This document shows positions 1-10,915 of a stretch of DNA of 64,000 nt, piece after piece. The notes beneath the pieces were generated by a model. The model was not told where the DNA came from, ran no database searches, and was given only the letters and a program-made list of their open reading frames with translations. Location of the stretch: positions 136,762,100-136,826,099 of the forward strand of contig NC_133663.1 of NCBI RefSeq assembly GCF_037893015.1. Reading direction: 5' to 3'. The DNA comes from Macrotis lagotis. Its lineage: Eukaryota > Chordata > Mammalia > Peramelemorphia > Peramelidae. Both the position numbers and the translations under genes were made by a program. Each line of letters begins with the position of its first letter. Within the stretch, counting starts at the first letter, position 1.

Positions 1-735
1 CAGAACAATTTGAAACTCTGCCCTAAGCTCTATAAAACGATGTATACCCTTTGACCTAGCAATAGCACTACTAGGTCTATATTCCAAAAAAAAAAAAAAG
101 GTTTTATAAAGGCTGAAAAGGACCTATATATACAAAAATATTTGTAGCAGTATTTTTCTTATACCAAATAATTGGAAATTGAAGGGATATCATGTCCATC
201 AATTGAGAAATGACTGAACAAATTGTGGTATCTGAATTTATGGAATATTTTTCCACAAGAAATCATGAGTGAACAAATTTCAGAAAAATCTGGAAAAACT
301 TGCATAAACTGCTGCTGATTTAAATGAGCAGAATCATGAGAATATTGTACATATTAATATCCACAAAAGTGATCAGCTACAATTCTAAAAGATATGGTGA
401 AATATGTCATCTATGCTCAGAAAAAAATAAACTTTGGAGGCTGAATGCAAATCAAAGAAAATCATTTCTTTACTTTCTATAATGTGTTTTTGTTTTTCCC
501 CTTTATCATGGTAATTTCCCCTTTTAGTTTTGATACTTATTTCACAATATGATAACATGTAAATATGTTACACGTGGTTGTACATATATAACATGCCAGA
601 TTGCTTGTTGTTGTGAACAAAGAGGAGGAAAACAAAAGAGGGAGAAAAATGTGTAACTCAAAATCTTACAAAAAGATGAATGTAGAAAAATCATTTTTGC
701 TTATAATTGGAAAAAAAAACAAAAAAACATTTTAA
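1..735 (+). mobile_element. L1 3' end (last part of ORF2 plus 3' UTR)
   Basis: Plus-strand LINE-1 remnant that enters from outside the window. It carries the conserved end of marsupial L1 ORF2, recognisable by 'tccatcaattgagaaatg' near 195-215 followed by the 'aacaaattgtggtat' segment. The usual 3' UTR follows, ending in an A-rich stretch near 708-735. The same order of blocks recurs in the other plus-strand L1 3' ends of this window (13200-14200, 39200-39775, 59590-60240), which supports the call. The reading frame is heavily broken, so this is an old inactive copy. Confidence 0.8.
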
Positions 736-3185
736 AAATGAGTATCATGGTCACTTTTAACTGTAATCTTTTAGCACCAAGGATTAATTTTACTTGGTTC
801 AGAGAATCTTATTGAGTCCTCTGTAATTATTTATTAATTAATTTATCGTATTATCATTATAGCTCCCTTATACAAACTCTGCATAGGAAATTGAAAGTAA
901 AATAAATGAACATTGAATTTTTGAACATAATTTAAACAATATATCATTTCATAAATTTACCTCTATAATGAATATTTGGGGGATAGATTTCAAAGCACCT
1001 GAAAAAATCTTTATGTCTTCATGAATTATAGATTCAAAATTTCACAAGAAAAAAATGCAAAAATGTCTTTCCTCAGAATTCTAGAATGTAGAACTATTTT
1101 CAAGACAATTCAAACTTCTCCTTTTAAACTTTCTTAATTAATCCTTCTAGATTCTGGTGTCCCATAATCACCATGCTTTTGCTAATGTTCACATACATCA
1201 TCTTGTCTGTTTAATATACATGTGTGTGTATATACATATATAGATAGAAATAGATATATAATAAATGGTTTTGTGTTTTTACTCTTCAAGGAATATTATC
1301 TATTTGATAATACATAGTGCTTCATTTTAAAAACAGAATTGTTAACTCCAATTCCAAGCAATTACTTAGTAAGAAAATTAAATTTGATCCGGTATCATAT
1401 TTTTATTGATCCCATTTTCATATAATTTATTTCACCCTTTAGCTGCTTTTGTCCTGTAACTGTTTATGTCATGGTTCTTTGTTTCTGAACTTAGGTGTGG
1501 AGTTCAATTGGACTGTTATAGGGAAAATTTAAAATTCCATCTATTCTGGCCTCAAGAAATTTAACTGAGCCTAATATTTTTATGACAGGAATAAATCATT
1601 CAAGTATGTCTAATTTACTGTTGATAAGTCTGGACCACTATCTTGCACCTGGATTAAGATTAAAAAGATATCTTAGTGTCATGATAGAGTAAAGGGGGTA
1701 CCATTCCTAGTTTCCAATATCAAACTTCCCAACAATCACTTTGGTCCCTGTATTTCAGCTCAGTTAGCAATCATGTCACCCTTTATTTTATGATTTCAAC
1801 TTCTCTATTCTGTTCAAATCCATGTAGAAGTGAAATTATCTTCTTTCTCAATATTTTGTCATTAATGGAGGCAAACCATTGACAGGTAGCATTTCATTGT
1901 TAAAAATGCTATCCAGCTCAGAAACCTACCATGGTTTCCCCCTTTTCAATCCTAAAATCAGTCACAATAGTAAACATTACTAAATTATTTTTGATCAGTA
2001 GGTTATGTTTTCTAGTTCAAACTTCAGCAAATTGATCAAATATTTTTATTCTTCTATTACCCCAGTAATATGTCAATTCAATATCAATGCTATTGTAAGT
2101 GATTAATAATTGGTCTAAAAGCTTTGTGCAAGCAGATTATAAAAAATTATTTTTATCAATGCTTGTTGCCATCTTCATTCACTACTCTTCTAATGTGCTT
2201 TTAGAAGAAATAAAGTGGGAGGCCACACTAAATCTCATAATTTCCTCTTTTAATATATTTATGAGTCTCTGACAAAACAATTTATTCCTTAATAGTTGTC
2301 CTGCAACTAATGATCTTCAATGTATTGGTTGGTTCTCACAGAGTTACAGGTGTGATTTTTCAAAGAGTCAGACTAAAAGTGTTTCCTGTTGGGAGGGAAT
2401 CTGCCAAATTTTTGCTTCATGGAAATTCTCTTTGGATATTCAAGATTATATCTTAAGCAAAAGTGAAAAAAAAATGTAGTAGGATTTTCATGAAATTTAT
2501 CTCAAGTTTATACTCAAAATATAACATTAATCAGTTACTACTATTTCTATAAGATTTTAAACACAAGGACTCTATTTAAATGAAATGATGGTTCAATACA
2601 ATTACCATGTTTCATTTTGAGTAATCATTTAACATATATTGGTCATAATTTTGTGATAATAATTTGAAGATATTCAATATACATTAACTTTCTTATTTTA
2701 AGTTATCACCACTTCCCAGTACTTGATTAATCTGACATTGTTATTATTTTCACAATTTCATAAACAACCCTTGCAATGTTTGATTATATAAATGTACAAA
2801 TTGGAGAAAACTGTGTTTTCTGGGTGGTAAAAAAATAATAAAAGAATGACAAAAATTAAAGAGTAAACAGTGACTTTTTGTGACATTCCAGAGTAGGGAA
2901 CTGGTAGTGCCTATATCTAGCAGTACTTTTCCTTCTTCATGCATCAATTGCTCTCTTTTGCCCTTCCCTAGATTTATGTATTCATGCTGACATGTATTTT
3001 CATTTATATAGTTTTGGGTGGATTTTAATTGCAGTAGTTGTCTCTTTGTAGGTTTAGTAATCATGGGGAAGAATAGTGTTCTAATCAACCAAATGTAGCC
3101 TAAATAATAAAGGTTTGAAAGTAAAGAGTGTTTTATCTTCCTTTGCTAGATAGAAAACTTATTTGAAAAGAGTAGATAATCTTAT
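736..3185. other. AT-rich DNA without a recognised feature
   Basis: About 2.4 kb of AT-rich sequence in which I see no gene, RNA or recognisable repeat. There is a short TG/TA-rich patch at about 1218-1262. The longest open frame (2750-3088, minus, 112 codons) has no recognisable motif and is probably chance. Very old repeats could be hidden here. Confidence 0.5.
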
Positions 3186-3189
3186 GTTT

Positions 3190-3351
3190 TGTTTTTTATT
3201 TTATTTTTGCAAGGCAATGGGGTTAAGTGACTTGTCCAAGATCACCTAGCCAAACAACTATTAAGCATCTGGGCCCAAATTTGAGCACAGGCCCTGCTGA
3301 CTACAGTACACCAGGTTCAGTGCTCTATCCACAGCACCACCTAGCGGCCAC
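3190..3351 (-). mobile_element. Marsupial tRNA/MIR-related SINE
   Basis: Minus-strand copy of the abundant short SINE of this window. In plus coordinates it begins with the T-rich tail and 'ttttgcaaggcaatgggg', passes through the MIR-like 'ttaagtgacttg' block, and ends with the tRNA-like head 'gcaccacctagcggcc'. It is diverged (for example 'cagcaccacc') and has no clean target duplication, so it is an older insertion. It separates an L1 5' UTR fragment from unique DNA. Confidence 0.85.
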
Positions 3352-3354
3352 AGT

Positions 3355-3737
3355 AAACCTATTTTTCAAATGGAGGATCCACTAATATTCTTTTCTTAGG
3401 AAATGATAAAGAAAGGCAATGATAAACTGAAGGTAGCAGTAGAACAAGATTCTTGCTCCATATCCATATGAGAGTTGCTCTTGTGGGAGCTGTGGCTACC
3501 AGTGCCCTGGGGCTGCCTCTGGAGACTGAAGTTCCTTCACTCTGCTGGTCCACCCCTTTGGAGCAGAGCCCTTCTGCTATTTTCTAGGTTACGTTGAGCT
3601 GGAGAACTGCCTCACTGGATCTCTCTGTGGGTTCTGTCTCTCGAAAATTCAGTTAGAGTCCTTATGTTTGGAAATACCAGAGAGAGAGAGAGAGTACCTA
3701 AGAGACTATCCTCTCCTGTTGTCATCTTGGCTCCATC
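3355..3737 (-). mobile_element. L1 5' UTR fragment
   Basis: Read on the minus strand this starts at 3737 with 'ggagccaagatgacaac', the conserved 'gagccaagatgg' start of L1 elements. It continues with a CT-microsatellite and the 'acagaacccacagagagatc' segment shared with the L1 5' ends at 20634 (plus) and 31595 (minus). Only about 380 bp of 5' UTR is present. It stops at the SINE and no ORF1 follows. The fragment abuts a 3'-truncated L1 at 3738. Confidence 0.7.
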
Positions 3738-6459
3738 CCACCAGTTGATGGACATCCTCTCAATTTCCAACTCTTTACCTCTACAAAAAGAGCTGCTATG
3801 AACATTTTGGAACATGTAGGAATTTTCTCATTTCTTAAAATTTCTTCTAGATATAGATCTAGAATTGGAATTGCTGGGTCAAAAGTAATAACAGTTTTAT
3901 TGCTCTTTGGGTATAGTTCCATATTGCTCTCCATAAAGGTCCTTTCAGTTCAGAGCTCCACCAGCCATGCAACAATGTCCCAGTGCTCCCACAACTTCTC
4001 CAGGATGGACCATTTTTCCTTTTTCTCATCTGGGCTAATCTATTAGGTGTGAGATGATAGCTCATTGTTGTTTTAATTTGCATTTCTCTAATCAATAGTG
4101 ATTTGGAACATTTTTTCATATGGTTATACATACTTTTAGTTTCTTCATTTGAAAACTGTCTGTTCATGTCCTTTCATCTGTTATAAGTTGGAGAATAACT
4201 TTTGTCCTTATAAATTTGATGCAGTTCTCTATATATTTTAGAAATGAGACCTCTATCAGAATTCCTGAATGTGAAGATCATTTCTGAGCTTTCTGTTTCT
4301 TTCTAATTTTGGCAGAATTGATTTTATTAGTGCAAACCCCTATTAATTTAATATAGTTGAAATCATTCACGTTGCAGTTTATAATGTGTCCTAATTCTTG
4401 TTTGAGCACAAATTTATCCCTTTTCCATAGATCAGTTACATAGAGTAGTTTTTGTCCTATTAATTTATTGCACGTTATATCTAAATCCTATACCTATTTT
4501 GACCTTATATGGGTATAAGGTGTGAGATGTGGATCTATACCTATTTTTCCATGCTAGTTTTCCTAACAATATTTGACAAATAGTGAGTTCTCATCCCAGA
4601 GGCTGAAGTCTCTGGGTTTGTAAAATAGTGGATTACTATAGTCATTTGCTGCAGTTTCTTTTGACCCTATCTTACTACAGTGGGCCATTAGACTATTTCT
4701 TAATCAGTACCAGCAAATTTTGATCAATGACTTCTAATATAATTTTCAATCTGGTAGGGCTAAGCCACCTTCCTTTCCATTTTATTCCATCAATTCACTT
4801 GCTATTCTTGCCTTTATTTTGCTCTAGATGAATTTTGTTTCATGTTTTCTATCTCTGTAAATTATTTATTTGGTACTTTGATTAGCATAACACTGAATAA
4901 TTAACTTAGTTGGGGTAGAATTGTTATTTTTACTGTATTAGTTCAACCTATCCATGAGCATATTTGTTTCAATTATTAGACCTGACTTTATTTGGATGAG
5001 GAGAGTTTTATAATTGTCTTTATACAGTTTATGGTTGTGCCTTGTGAGGTAGATTCCCAAGAATTTAATGTTGTCTACACTTATTTTAAATGTAAATTCT
5101 CTTTCTATCACCTGATCTTGGGCTTTATTGTTAAAACAGAGAAATGTTGATGATTTATTTAGGCTTATTTTATATCCTGCTACTTGGCTGAATTTGTTAA
5201 TTGGTTCAAGCAATTTTTTTAGATGATTTTCTCTGTTTCTCTAGTTATAGCATAATACCATCAGGAAAGAATGGAAGTTTTGCTTCCTTATGGCCAATTC
5301 TGATTCCTTAAAGTTCTTTTTCTTCTCTTATTGCGACTGCTAGCATTTCTAATAGTATGTTGAATAGTAATGCTGATAATGGACATCCTCTTTTCACACA
5401 TGAAATTTTTCTAAATATTCCATATAATCCCTCTAAATTTAATATTTGTTTCTGGTTTTAGATAGATACTGTTTACTACTTTAAGGAAAAATTCATTTAT
5501 TCCTAACTTTTCTAGGAGTTTGTAATAGGAATGAATGTTGCATTTTACCAAAGGCTTTTTCAGCATTTATTGAGATAATCATATGATTTCTGCTGGTTTT
5601 ACTATTAATGTATTTAACTATGTTGAGTGTTTTCCTGATGTTGAACCAACCCTGCCTGCCTGGTATAAATCCAACCTGGTAATAACTTGCTGTAGTTTCA
5701 TTGCTAAAATTTTATTTAAGAAATTTGAATCAATAGTCATTAGGGAGATTGGTCTATTTTTTTCCTGTCAGGTGGCTTCTTGCCACTTTAGGTATCAGCA
5801 CCATATTGGTGTTATAAATGGAGTTGGCAGAATGCCATAATTTCCTATTTTTAAAAATAGTTATGTAGAATAGGACTAAATTTCTTCTTAAATGTTTGGT
5901 AGAATTCCCTTGGAAATCTATCTGGAACAGGAGACTTTTCCTTAGGGAGTTTATTAATGGTTTCTTTGATTTCTTTTTCTGAAATGGGACTATTAAAGTA
6001 ATTTATTTACTCTTCTGTTAATCAGGGCAATTTTTACTTTTGTAAATATTCATTAAGTTCACTCAAGTTGACCAATTTATTGGCATGCTGTTCAGCCAAA
6101 TTATCTTTTTTATATCCTCCTAATTGGTGGATAGTTCACCCTTTTCATTTATAATACTACTAATTTTATTTTCTTTTTTTTGGAAACAGATTGACCAGAG
6201 GTTTGTCTATGTTATTGGCATATCCATGAAGCTAACTCTTAGTTTTATTTCAGAGATCAATGGTCTTCTTGCTTTCCATTTTAATCTTTCCTTTGATTTT
6301 CAGATTTTCTAATATGGTATTTAATTTGGGAGCTTTAATTTCTTCTTTTTCTAGCTTATTTAGTTGCATATCCAATTCATCGATCACCTTTTTTATCTAT
6401 TTAATTCATATTGATATTTAGAGATATAAAGTTTCCTCTCAAAATTGTCTTGGCTGCAT
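3738..6459 (-). mobile_element. L1 ORF2 (RT to C-terminus), 3'-truncated, first part
   Basis: Minus-strand L1 ORF2 in pieces. Open stretches at 3859-4167 and 4938-5213 (minus) translate to typical L1 ORF2 C-terminal and RT-thumb sequence, for example 'FSQVAGYKISLNKS' followed by 'IKFLGIYL', which correspond to the 'INKSVAF...KYLGI' region of human ORF2. The block near 5660-5800 is the RT region whose minus reading resembles 'NYRPISL...'. The expected 3' UTR is missing: the element stops at 3738 inside the 'ccatcaattgg' segment. It is interrupted by the ADIPOR1 retrocopy and resumes at 8331. Confidence 0.8.
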
Positions 6460-6471
6460 CCCATTAATTTT
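6460..6471. repeat. Target-site duplication, left copy (ADIPOR1 retrocopy)
   Basis: The 12-nt string cccattaatttt is found here and again at 8319-8330, exactly bounding the retrocopy. Removing one copy and the insert restores continuous minus-strand L1 ORF2 sequence ('...ctgcatcccattaattttg' joined to 'atatgatgtctc'). This shows L1-type target-primed insertion. Confidence 0.9.
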
Positions 6472-8318
6472 TTTGAATTGCCATCCTGCTCTTATGCCAC
6501 ATTTATTAATCAGATCTCTTATGTTCAAGGCCTTCCATCATCAAGTATCCCCAAATTGATTACTCACCGTGCCCAATATACTATCTCTCAAGCCTTCTTT
6601 CCTTGCCCTGCCTTTGCTTCAGCAGTAACCAATGCCTTCCTATTAGGTTTCTATTCATCTTTTTAAGCCAAACTCAAATGCCAGTCAGGAAGCTATCCTG
6701 ATGTTCAGCCTTCTCCCTTTCTTCCAATTGCTATGAAATGATTTTCTCCTTTAATACCACTTTGCTTAAACTTTTCAAACATTTATGTATTTTGCTTTAT
6801 AGTTGTATGGTACATCCAAGAAATTAAGTTTGAGGACAGGGATGTCTTATCTCACTTGTTTCAAGACCTAGCACTGCAGCAGAATCAATTTAATATGTAT
6901 TATCTGATTTTAATATGTTGCTATTTTAATAAAAAAGATATTAAAAGCATGGTATTTAAGTCAATATGAAGTCTTAAGGGATCCTTACATAAGATTTACT
7001 GGCCCATATATCATATTTGCCAGCATATAGCCCAGCTCCAGTGATGTACATCACAGCCATGAGAAAGAACCAGCACATCTGGCCCACTGTTGTGGCCTTG
7101 ACAAAGCCTTCTGCAATAGTGAAGTGCATGGTGGGCACGACTACACTCAAACCAAGTCCCAGGAACACTCCTGCTCTTGTTTGCCGGTGTTTGGGTGTGG
7201 CAAAACGGTCCCACTGGGCCACAATGATGGCAGAGATGCCCAGGACACAGACAATTGAGAGGTAGATGAGCCGTGGCTGGGGAGAGCAGTAGAACGAGTA
7301 ATTGAGTCAGGGAACAAAGCTCCCCATGATCAGTAGAGCAATCCCTGAATAGTCCAATTTGGAAAATGTCGAGAGACTTTTTCAGAATGACAATAGACAG
7401 TGTGAAAGAGCCAGGAGAAGCTGAGGCAGAGCACAGCACCCAGAAAAAAACATCCCAAAGACCATTTTCTTCTGTAGAGGAGCCATGAAGTACATATGTG
7501 GTCTGAGCATGGTCAAGATTCCCAAAAAGAGAAACAGCACAAAACCAAGCAAATGGGTCCAAATATTGCCAGTCTCAGTGTGGATACAGAAGATACTCTT
7601 AAAGCAGGCATGGAAGGAAGGCATAGGTGGTCTGTGACCATGTAGAAGGTAGTCATTGTCCTTTAACCAGTCAGGGAGCACATCATACGAGTTGACTCGC
7701 CAGCGTCCTTCCCATACCTTATATACAAACTCCTCCATCTTCTCCATGGCATGGTGGGCTTGTAGGGGTAAGGTTAGTACCCGCACCTCCTCCTTTTCTT
7801 CTTGGGGTACTGGACATGTATGCTCTTCTTCAACTTTGGTGGAATTGGGAGTCTTTCGTTTACCCTTCTCTATTAGTAGGGGTCCAGGCTCAGCAAGCTC
7901 CATTGTGTCCGCTTCTCGGTTACTGGCCGGTGCCCCATTACCCTGACCCACCAGAGATCCTTTGCAGGAAGACACCTGGTTGGTACCCCCACAACTAACA
8001 GCTTCAGTATGGTTGGAAGTTGGAGCTTCCAGAGATCTCCCTTTGATGGTAGACTGGGCCGCGCTCCGGCGGCGGCAGTGGTGGCGGCGGCCTCCCCCGG
8101 CGCTACATCCCCGGCGCGGGCGCGGACGCCGACCTTGGCCTTGGCCCCAGCCCCAGTGGCGGAGCAGCCTCCACCTCCCGGGGACGCAGAGGCGCCGGCC
8201 CCTGAAGGAGCGCGAGGACGCCGCGTCACCTGCGCCCGGCGGTGGGAGACGGCCCGGCCGGGCCGGGCCGGGCCGGGCCAGCCGAGGCGAGGCGGCGGGA
8301 GCGGGAGCGGAGGCGGGC
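6472..8318 (-). pseudogene. ADIPOR1P: ADIPOR1 processed retropseudogene
   Basis: Intronless copy of adiponectin receptor 1, a seven-transmembrane PAQR-family receptor with a cytoplasmic N-terminus. The minus-strand translation matches human ADIPOR1 from memory over most of its length: 'GNGAPASNREADT', 'CPVPQEE.EEVRVLTLPLQ', 'HAMEKMEEFVYKVWEGRWRV', 'DYLLHGHRPPMPSF', 'IHTETGNIWTHLLGFVLF', 'AQWDRFATPKHRQTRAGVF' and 'MHFTIAEGFVKATTVGQM'. 'WRVIPYDVL' and 'YGI..' style residues are closer to ADIPOR1 than to ADIPOR2. The copy is dead. The start codon is GTG (7973-7975), a one-base gain in the T-run at 7444-7450 shifts the frame, a one-base loss near 7366-7372 restores it, and a tryptophan codon has become TGA (7308-7310). 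Nine codons are missing after 'GAGLYA', and homology ends near 6985 before the normal C-terminus. A GC-rich 5' UTR (about 7980-8318) is kept. An AATAAA (minus strand, 6502-6507) lies 27 nt before a very short A-run at the left target duplication. Confidence 0.93.
8050..8318 (-). other. GC/CpG-rich leader of the ADIPOR1 retrocopy
   Basis: This stretch is extremely GC- and CpG-rich in an otherwise AT-rich window, and includes several tandem 'gggcc' units near 8250-8278. It lies upstream of the lost ADIPOR1 start in the minus-strand copy and ends exactly at the right target duplication. I therefore read it as the parent mRNA's 5' UTR, copied by retroposition. Whether it acts as a promoter cannot be judged here. 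The long open frames in all directions across it result from the lack of stop codons in GC-rich DNA. Confidence 0.8.
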
Positions 8319-8330
8319 CCCATTAATTTT
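8319..8330. repeat. Target-site duplication, right copy (ADIPOR1 retrocopy)
   Basis: Second copy of the 12-nt duplication seen at 6460-6471. L1 ORF2 sequence resumes directly after it. Confidence 0.9.
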
Positions 8331-8455
8331 GATATGATGTCTCATTATTATCATTTTCTTGGATATAATTATTGATTGTTTCACTTATTTGTTCTTTGAT
8401 CCACACATAATTTAAGATAAAGTAATTTAATTTCCAGTTGATCCTTTTTTATATA
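8331..8455 (-). mobile_element. L1 ORF2, second part of the element split by the retrocopy
   Basis: Continuation of the minus-strand ORF2 that stops at 6459. 'ctcattattatcattttcttgg' matches the block 'tcattattgtcattatctagg' seen at 12106-12124 in another L1. The element ends where a second L1's T-rich 3' tail begins near 8456-8500. Confidence 0.75.
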
Positions 8456-8838
8456 TTTTAGCCACACATTCTTTTTTATTTTAATTTTTAAGATTTCATT
8501 AATTTTGAGTTTTACAACTTTTTACCTAATCTTACATCTCTCCCCCCATCCCCACAAAAAGCAACTTGCCAGTCTTTACATTATTTCCATGGTATACATT
8601 GATCCAAATTGAATGTGAAGAGAGAGCAATCATATCCTTAAGGAAGAAATGTAAAATATAAGAGATAGCAAGATCAAAAAATAAGACATCAGGTTTTATT
8701 TCTAAATAAGAGGAAATAGAAATTTGTCTTTGTTCAAACTCCACAGATTTTTCTCTGGATACAGATGGTATTCTCCATTGAAGACAGTCCCAAATTGTCC
8801 CTGATAGTTGCACTGATGGGATAAGCAAGTCCATCAAG

Positions 8839-8990
8839 GTTGATCATCACCCCCATGTTGCTGTTAGGGTGTAAAATGTTTTACTATCTCTGCTCACCTT
8901 GCCCAGCATCAGTTCATGCATATCCTTCCAAGATTCCCTGAATTCCCATCCCTTCTAGTTTCTAATAGAACAATAATATTCCATCACATA

Positions 8991-9046
<56 letters not shown>

Positions 9047-9243
9047 CACAGTTTCCTAAGGTTGAACATCACTCCCATGTTGCTGTGCTGTTAGGGAACA
9101 CAGTGTTTTTCTAGTTCTGCTCATCTCACTCAGCATCAGTTCATGCAAATCCCTCCAGGCCAGGCTTCCCTGAAATCCTGTCCCTCCTGGTTGCTAATAG
9201 AACAGTAGTGTTGCATGACATACATATACCACAGTTTGCTAAG
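8839..9243. repeat. Tandem duplication inside the L1 3' region
   Basis: Two adjacent copies in the same orientation, 8839-9060 and 9061-9243. Both start with 'gttga(t/a)catcac(c/t)cccatg' and end with 'cacagttt(c/g)ctaag'. The first copy is longer mainly because of a CA microsatellite (8987-9045). The copies have diverged, so the duplication is not recent. Confidence 0.75.
8987..9045. repeat. (CA)n microsatellite
   Basis: Nearly pure CA dinucleotide run in the first copy of the duplicated L1 3' segment. The second copy has only 'catacatatacca' at this place. Confidence 0.95.
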
Positions 9244-10145
9244 CCATTCCCCAATTGAAGGACATTTACTTGATTTCCAATTCTTTGCCACCACAAACAG
9301 GTCTGCTATAAATATTTTTGTACAGGTGATGGCTTTACCCTTTTTCATCATCTCTCTCAGGTTAATGACCAAGTAGTAGTATTGTTGGATCAAAGGGCAT
9401 GCACATTTTTGTTGCGCTTCCAGTTTAATTCCAAATTGCTCTCCAGAAAGGTAGGCTGAATTCAAAGCACCAACAATGTATTAGTGTCCCAGATTTTCTA
9501 CAACCCTTCCAATAATGATCATTGCCTTTCTGGACATATTGACCAGTTTGAGAGGTGTGAGGTGATTACTTAGAGAATCCTAAATTTTCATTTCTCTAAT
9601 AAATAATGATTTAGGGCAATTTTTCATATGACTATGGATTGCTTGGATCTCCTCATCTGTAAATTGTATTTGCATTTCATTTCACAATTTGTCAAAAATC
9701 AGAATGGCTTTTTGTTTAAGTTTGACTCATCTCTCTGTATATTTTAGAAATGAGTCCTTTGTCAGAAATAATAGTTGTAAAGATTGTTTCCCAGTTTACT
9801 ACATTTCTTTTGATTTTGGTTACAGTGGTTTTGTTTGTGCGAAGGTTTTTTAATTTAATGTAATCAAAATCATCTAGTTTATTTTGAGTGATGTTCCCCA
9901 TCTCTTCCTTAATGATAAACTGCTTCCCTTTCCATAGATCTGACAGGTAAACTACTCCCTTGATCTTCTGGTTTGCTTACAATATTGTTTTTTAATGTCT
10001 AAATCCAGTATCCATTTTTATCTTATCTTGGAATTGGGTGTGAGGTGTCAAGCTAATGCAAGTTTCTGTCATACTAAATTCCAATAGTCCCATCAGTTTT
10101 TATTGTAGAGTGAGTTTTTATTCCAATACCTGGACTCTTTGAGTG

Positions 10146-10915
10146 AATCCCATAGGTTTTGATATATTGTTTCACTATTGTCATTATCTAGGATAAAATA
10201 ACTATTTTTTTCTATAATTTGTTAAAATGCAGTTTTTCAGTTTCCAATTCATTCTAGGACTATATATCCCTGGTTAAATATTGCATATGATTTTTATTAC
10301 ATCATGATATGAGAAAAATGTATTCACTATTACTGAATTTCTGCAATTTATTATTAGGCTTTTATGCTTAGTACATGGTCAATTTTTGTGTAAGTGCCAT
10401 ACTGCAGAGAAAAGGTATATTCCTTTTTGTCCCCTTTCAATTTCCACCATAAGTCTATCATATCTAGGTTTTCTAATGATCTATTTTCCTCCTTAACTTT
10501 TTTCTTGTTTTTTTATTATGATTTGAATAATCTAAATCTGAGAGTGGAAGTTTGAGGTCTCACAATATTAGAGTTTTGTTTTCTATGTCTTCTTTTTTTT
10601 TTAGTTTTTTTTTTGCAAGGTAAATGGGGTTAAGTGACTTGCCCAAGGCCACACAGCTAGGTAATTATTAAGTGTTTGAGACTGGATTTGAACCCAGGTA
10701 CTCCTGACTCCAAGGCCAGTGCTTTATCCACTATGCCACCTAGCCGCCCCTCTATGTCTTCTTGTAGATATTTTAGTTTCTCCTCTAAGCATTTAGATGC
10801 TATTCCATTGGTTACATACATATTCAGTATTGAAGTCACTTTATTGTCTATGGTACCATTTAAGAGGATATAGTTTCAGTCCTTATCACTTTTAATGCTA
10901 TCTAGTTTTGCAGTT
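10146..10915 (-). mobile_element. L1 ORF2 endonuclease/linker block (first copy), with a SINE inside
   Basis: Minus-strand segment matching 12060-12740 block for block: 'ccataggttttgatatattg', 'gcatatgatttttattacat', 'tacatggtcaatttttgtg', 'ggaagtttgaggtctcac'. It therefore repeats the ORF2 N-terminal region already present in the next L1 block. A SINE is inserted at 10595-10750. The junctions at about 10145 and 10915 look like recombination or deletion points between two L1s in the same orientation. Confidence 0.75.
10595..10750 (-). mobile_element. Marsupial tRNA/MIR-related SINE
   Basis: Minus-strand SINE, close to the window's consensus: 'ttgcaaggtaaatgggg', 'aattattaagtgtttgag', 'ccactatgccacctagccgcc'. 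Flanked by a perfect 13-bp target duplication, tctatgtcttctt, at 10582-10594 and 10751-10763. It is inserted into an L1. Confidence 0.95.

Larger units (their letters stand above)
8456..10145 (-). mobile_element. L1 3' UTR and ORF2 C-terminal region
   Basis: Minus-strand L1 3' half. The T-rich tail (8470-8500) is followed by the 3' UTR with its pyrimidine-rich 'ctctccccccatcccc' block. The end of ORF2 comes next: open minus frames at 9136-9465 and 9716-9901 read typical ORF2 C-terminal sequence ('TTVTKIKRNVVNWETIFTT', 'ISDKGLISKIYREM'). It contains an internal tandem duplication (8839-9060 and 9061-9243) with a CA-repeat in the first copy. Near 10145 the sequence jumps into an endonuclease-region block. 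Confidence 0.82.

Noticed and set aside
7011-7562. 183-codon minus frame overlapping the ADIPOR1 copy as a separate protein
   Set aside because: It is mostly the shifted frame of ADIPOR1 after the one-base gain near 7447. Only short parts match any expected protein in that frame.
7962-8375. Long plus-strand open frames (137 and 105 codons) over the GC-rich block
   Set aside because: They are antisense to the ADIPOR1 retrocopy leader. GC-rich DNA has few stops, and no motif is visible.
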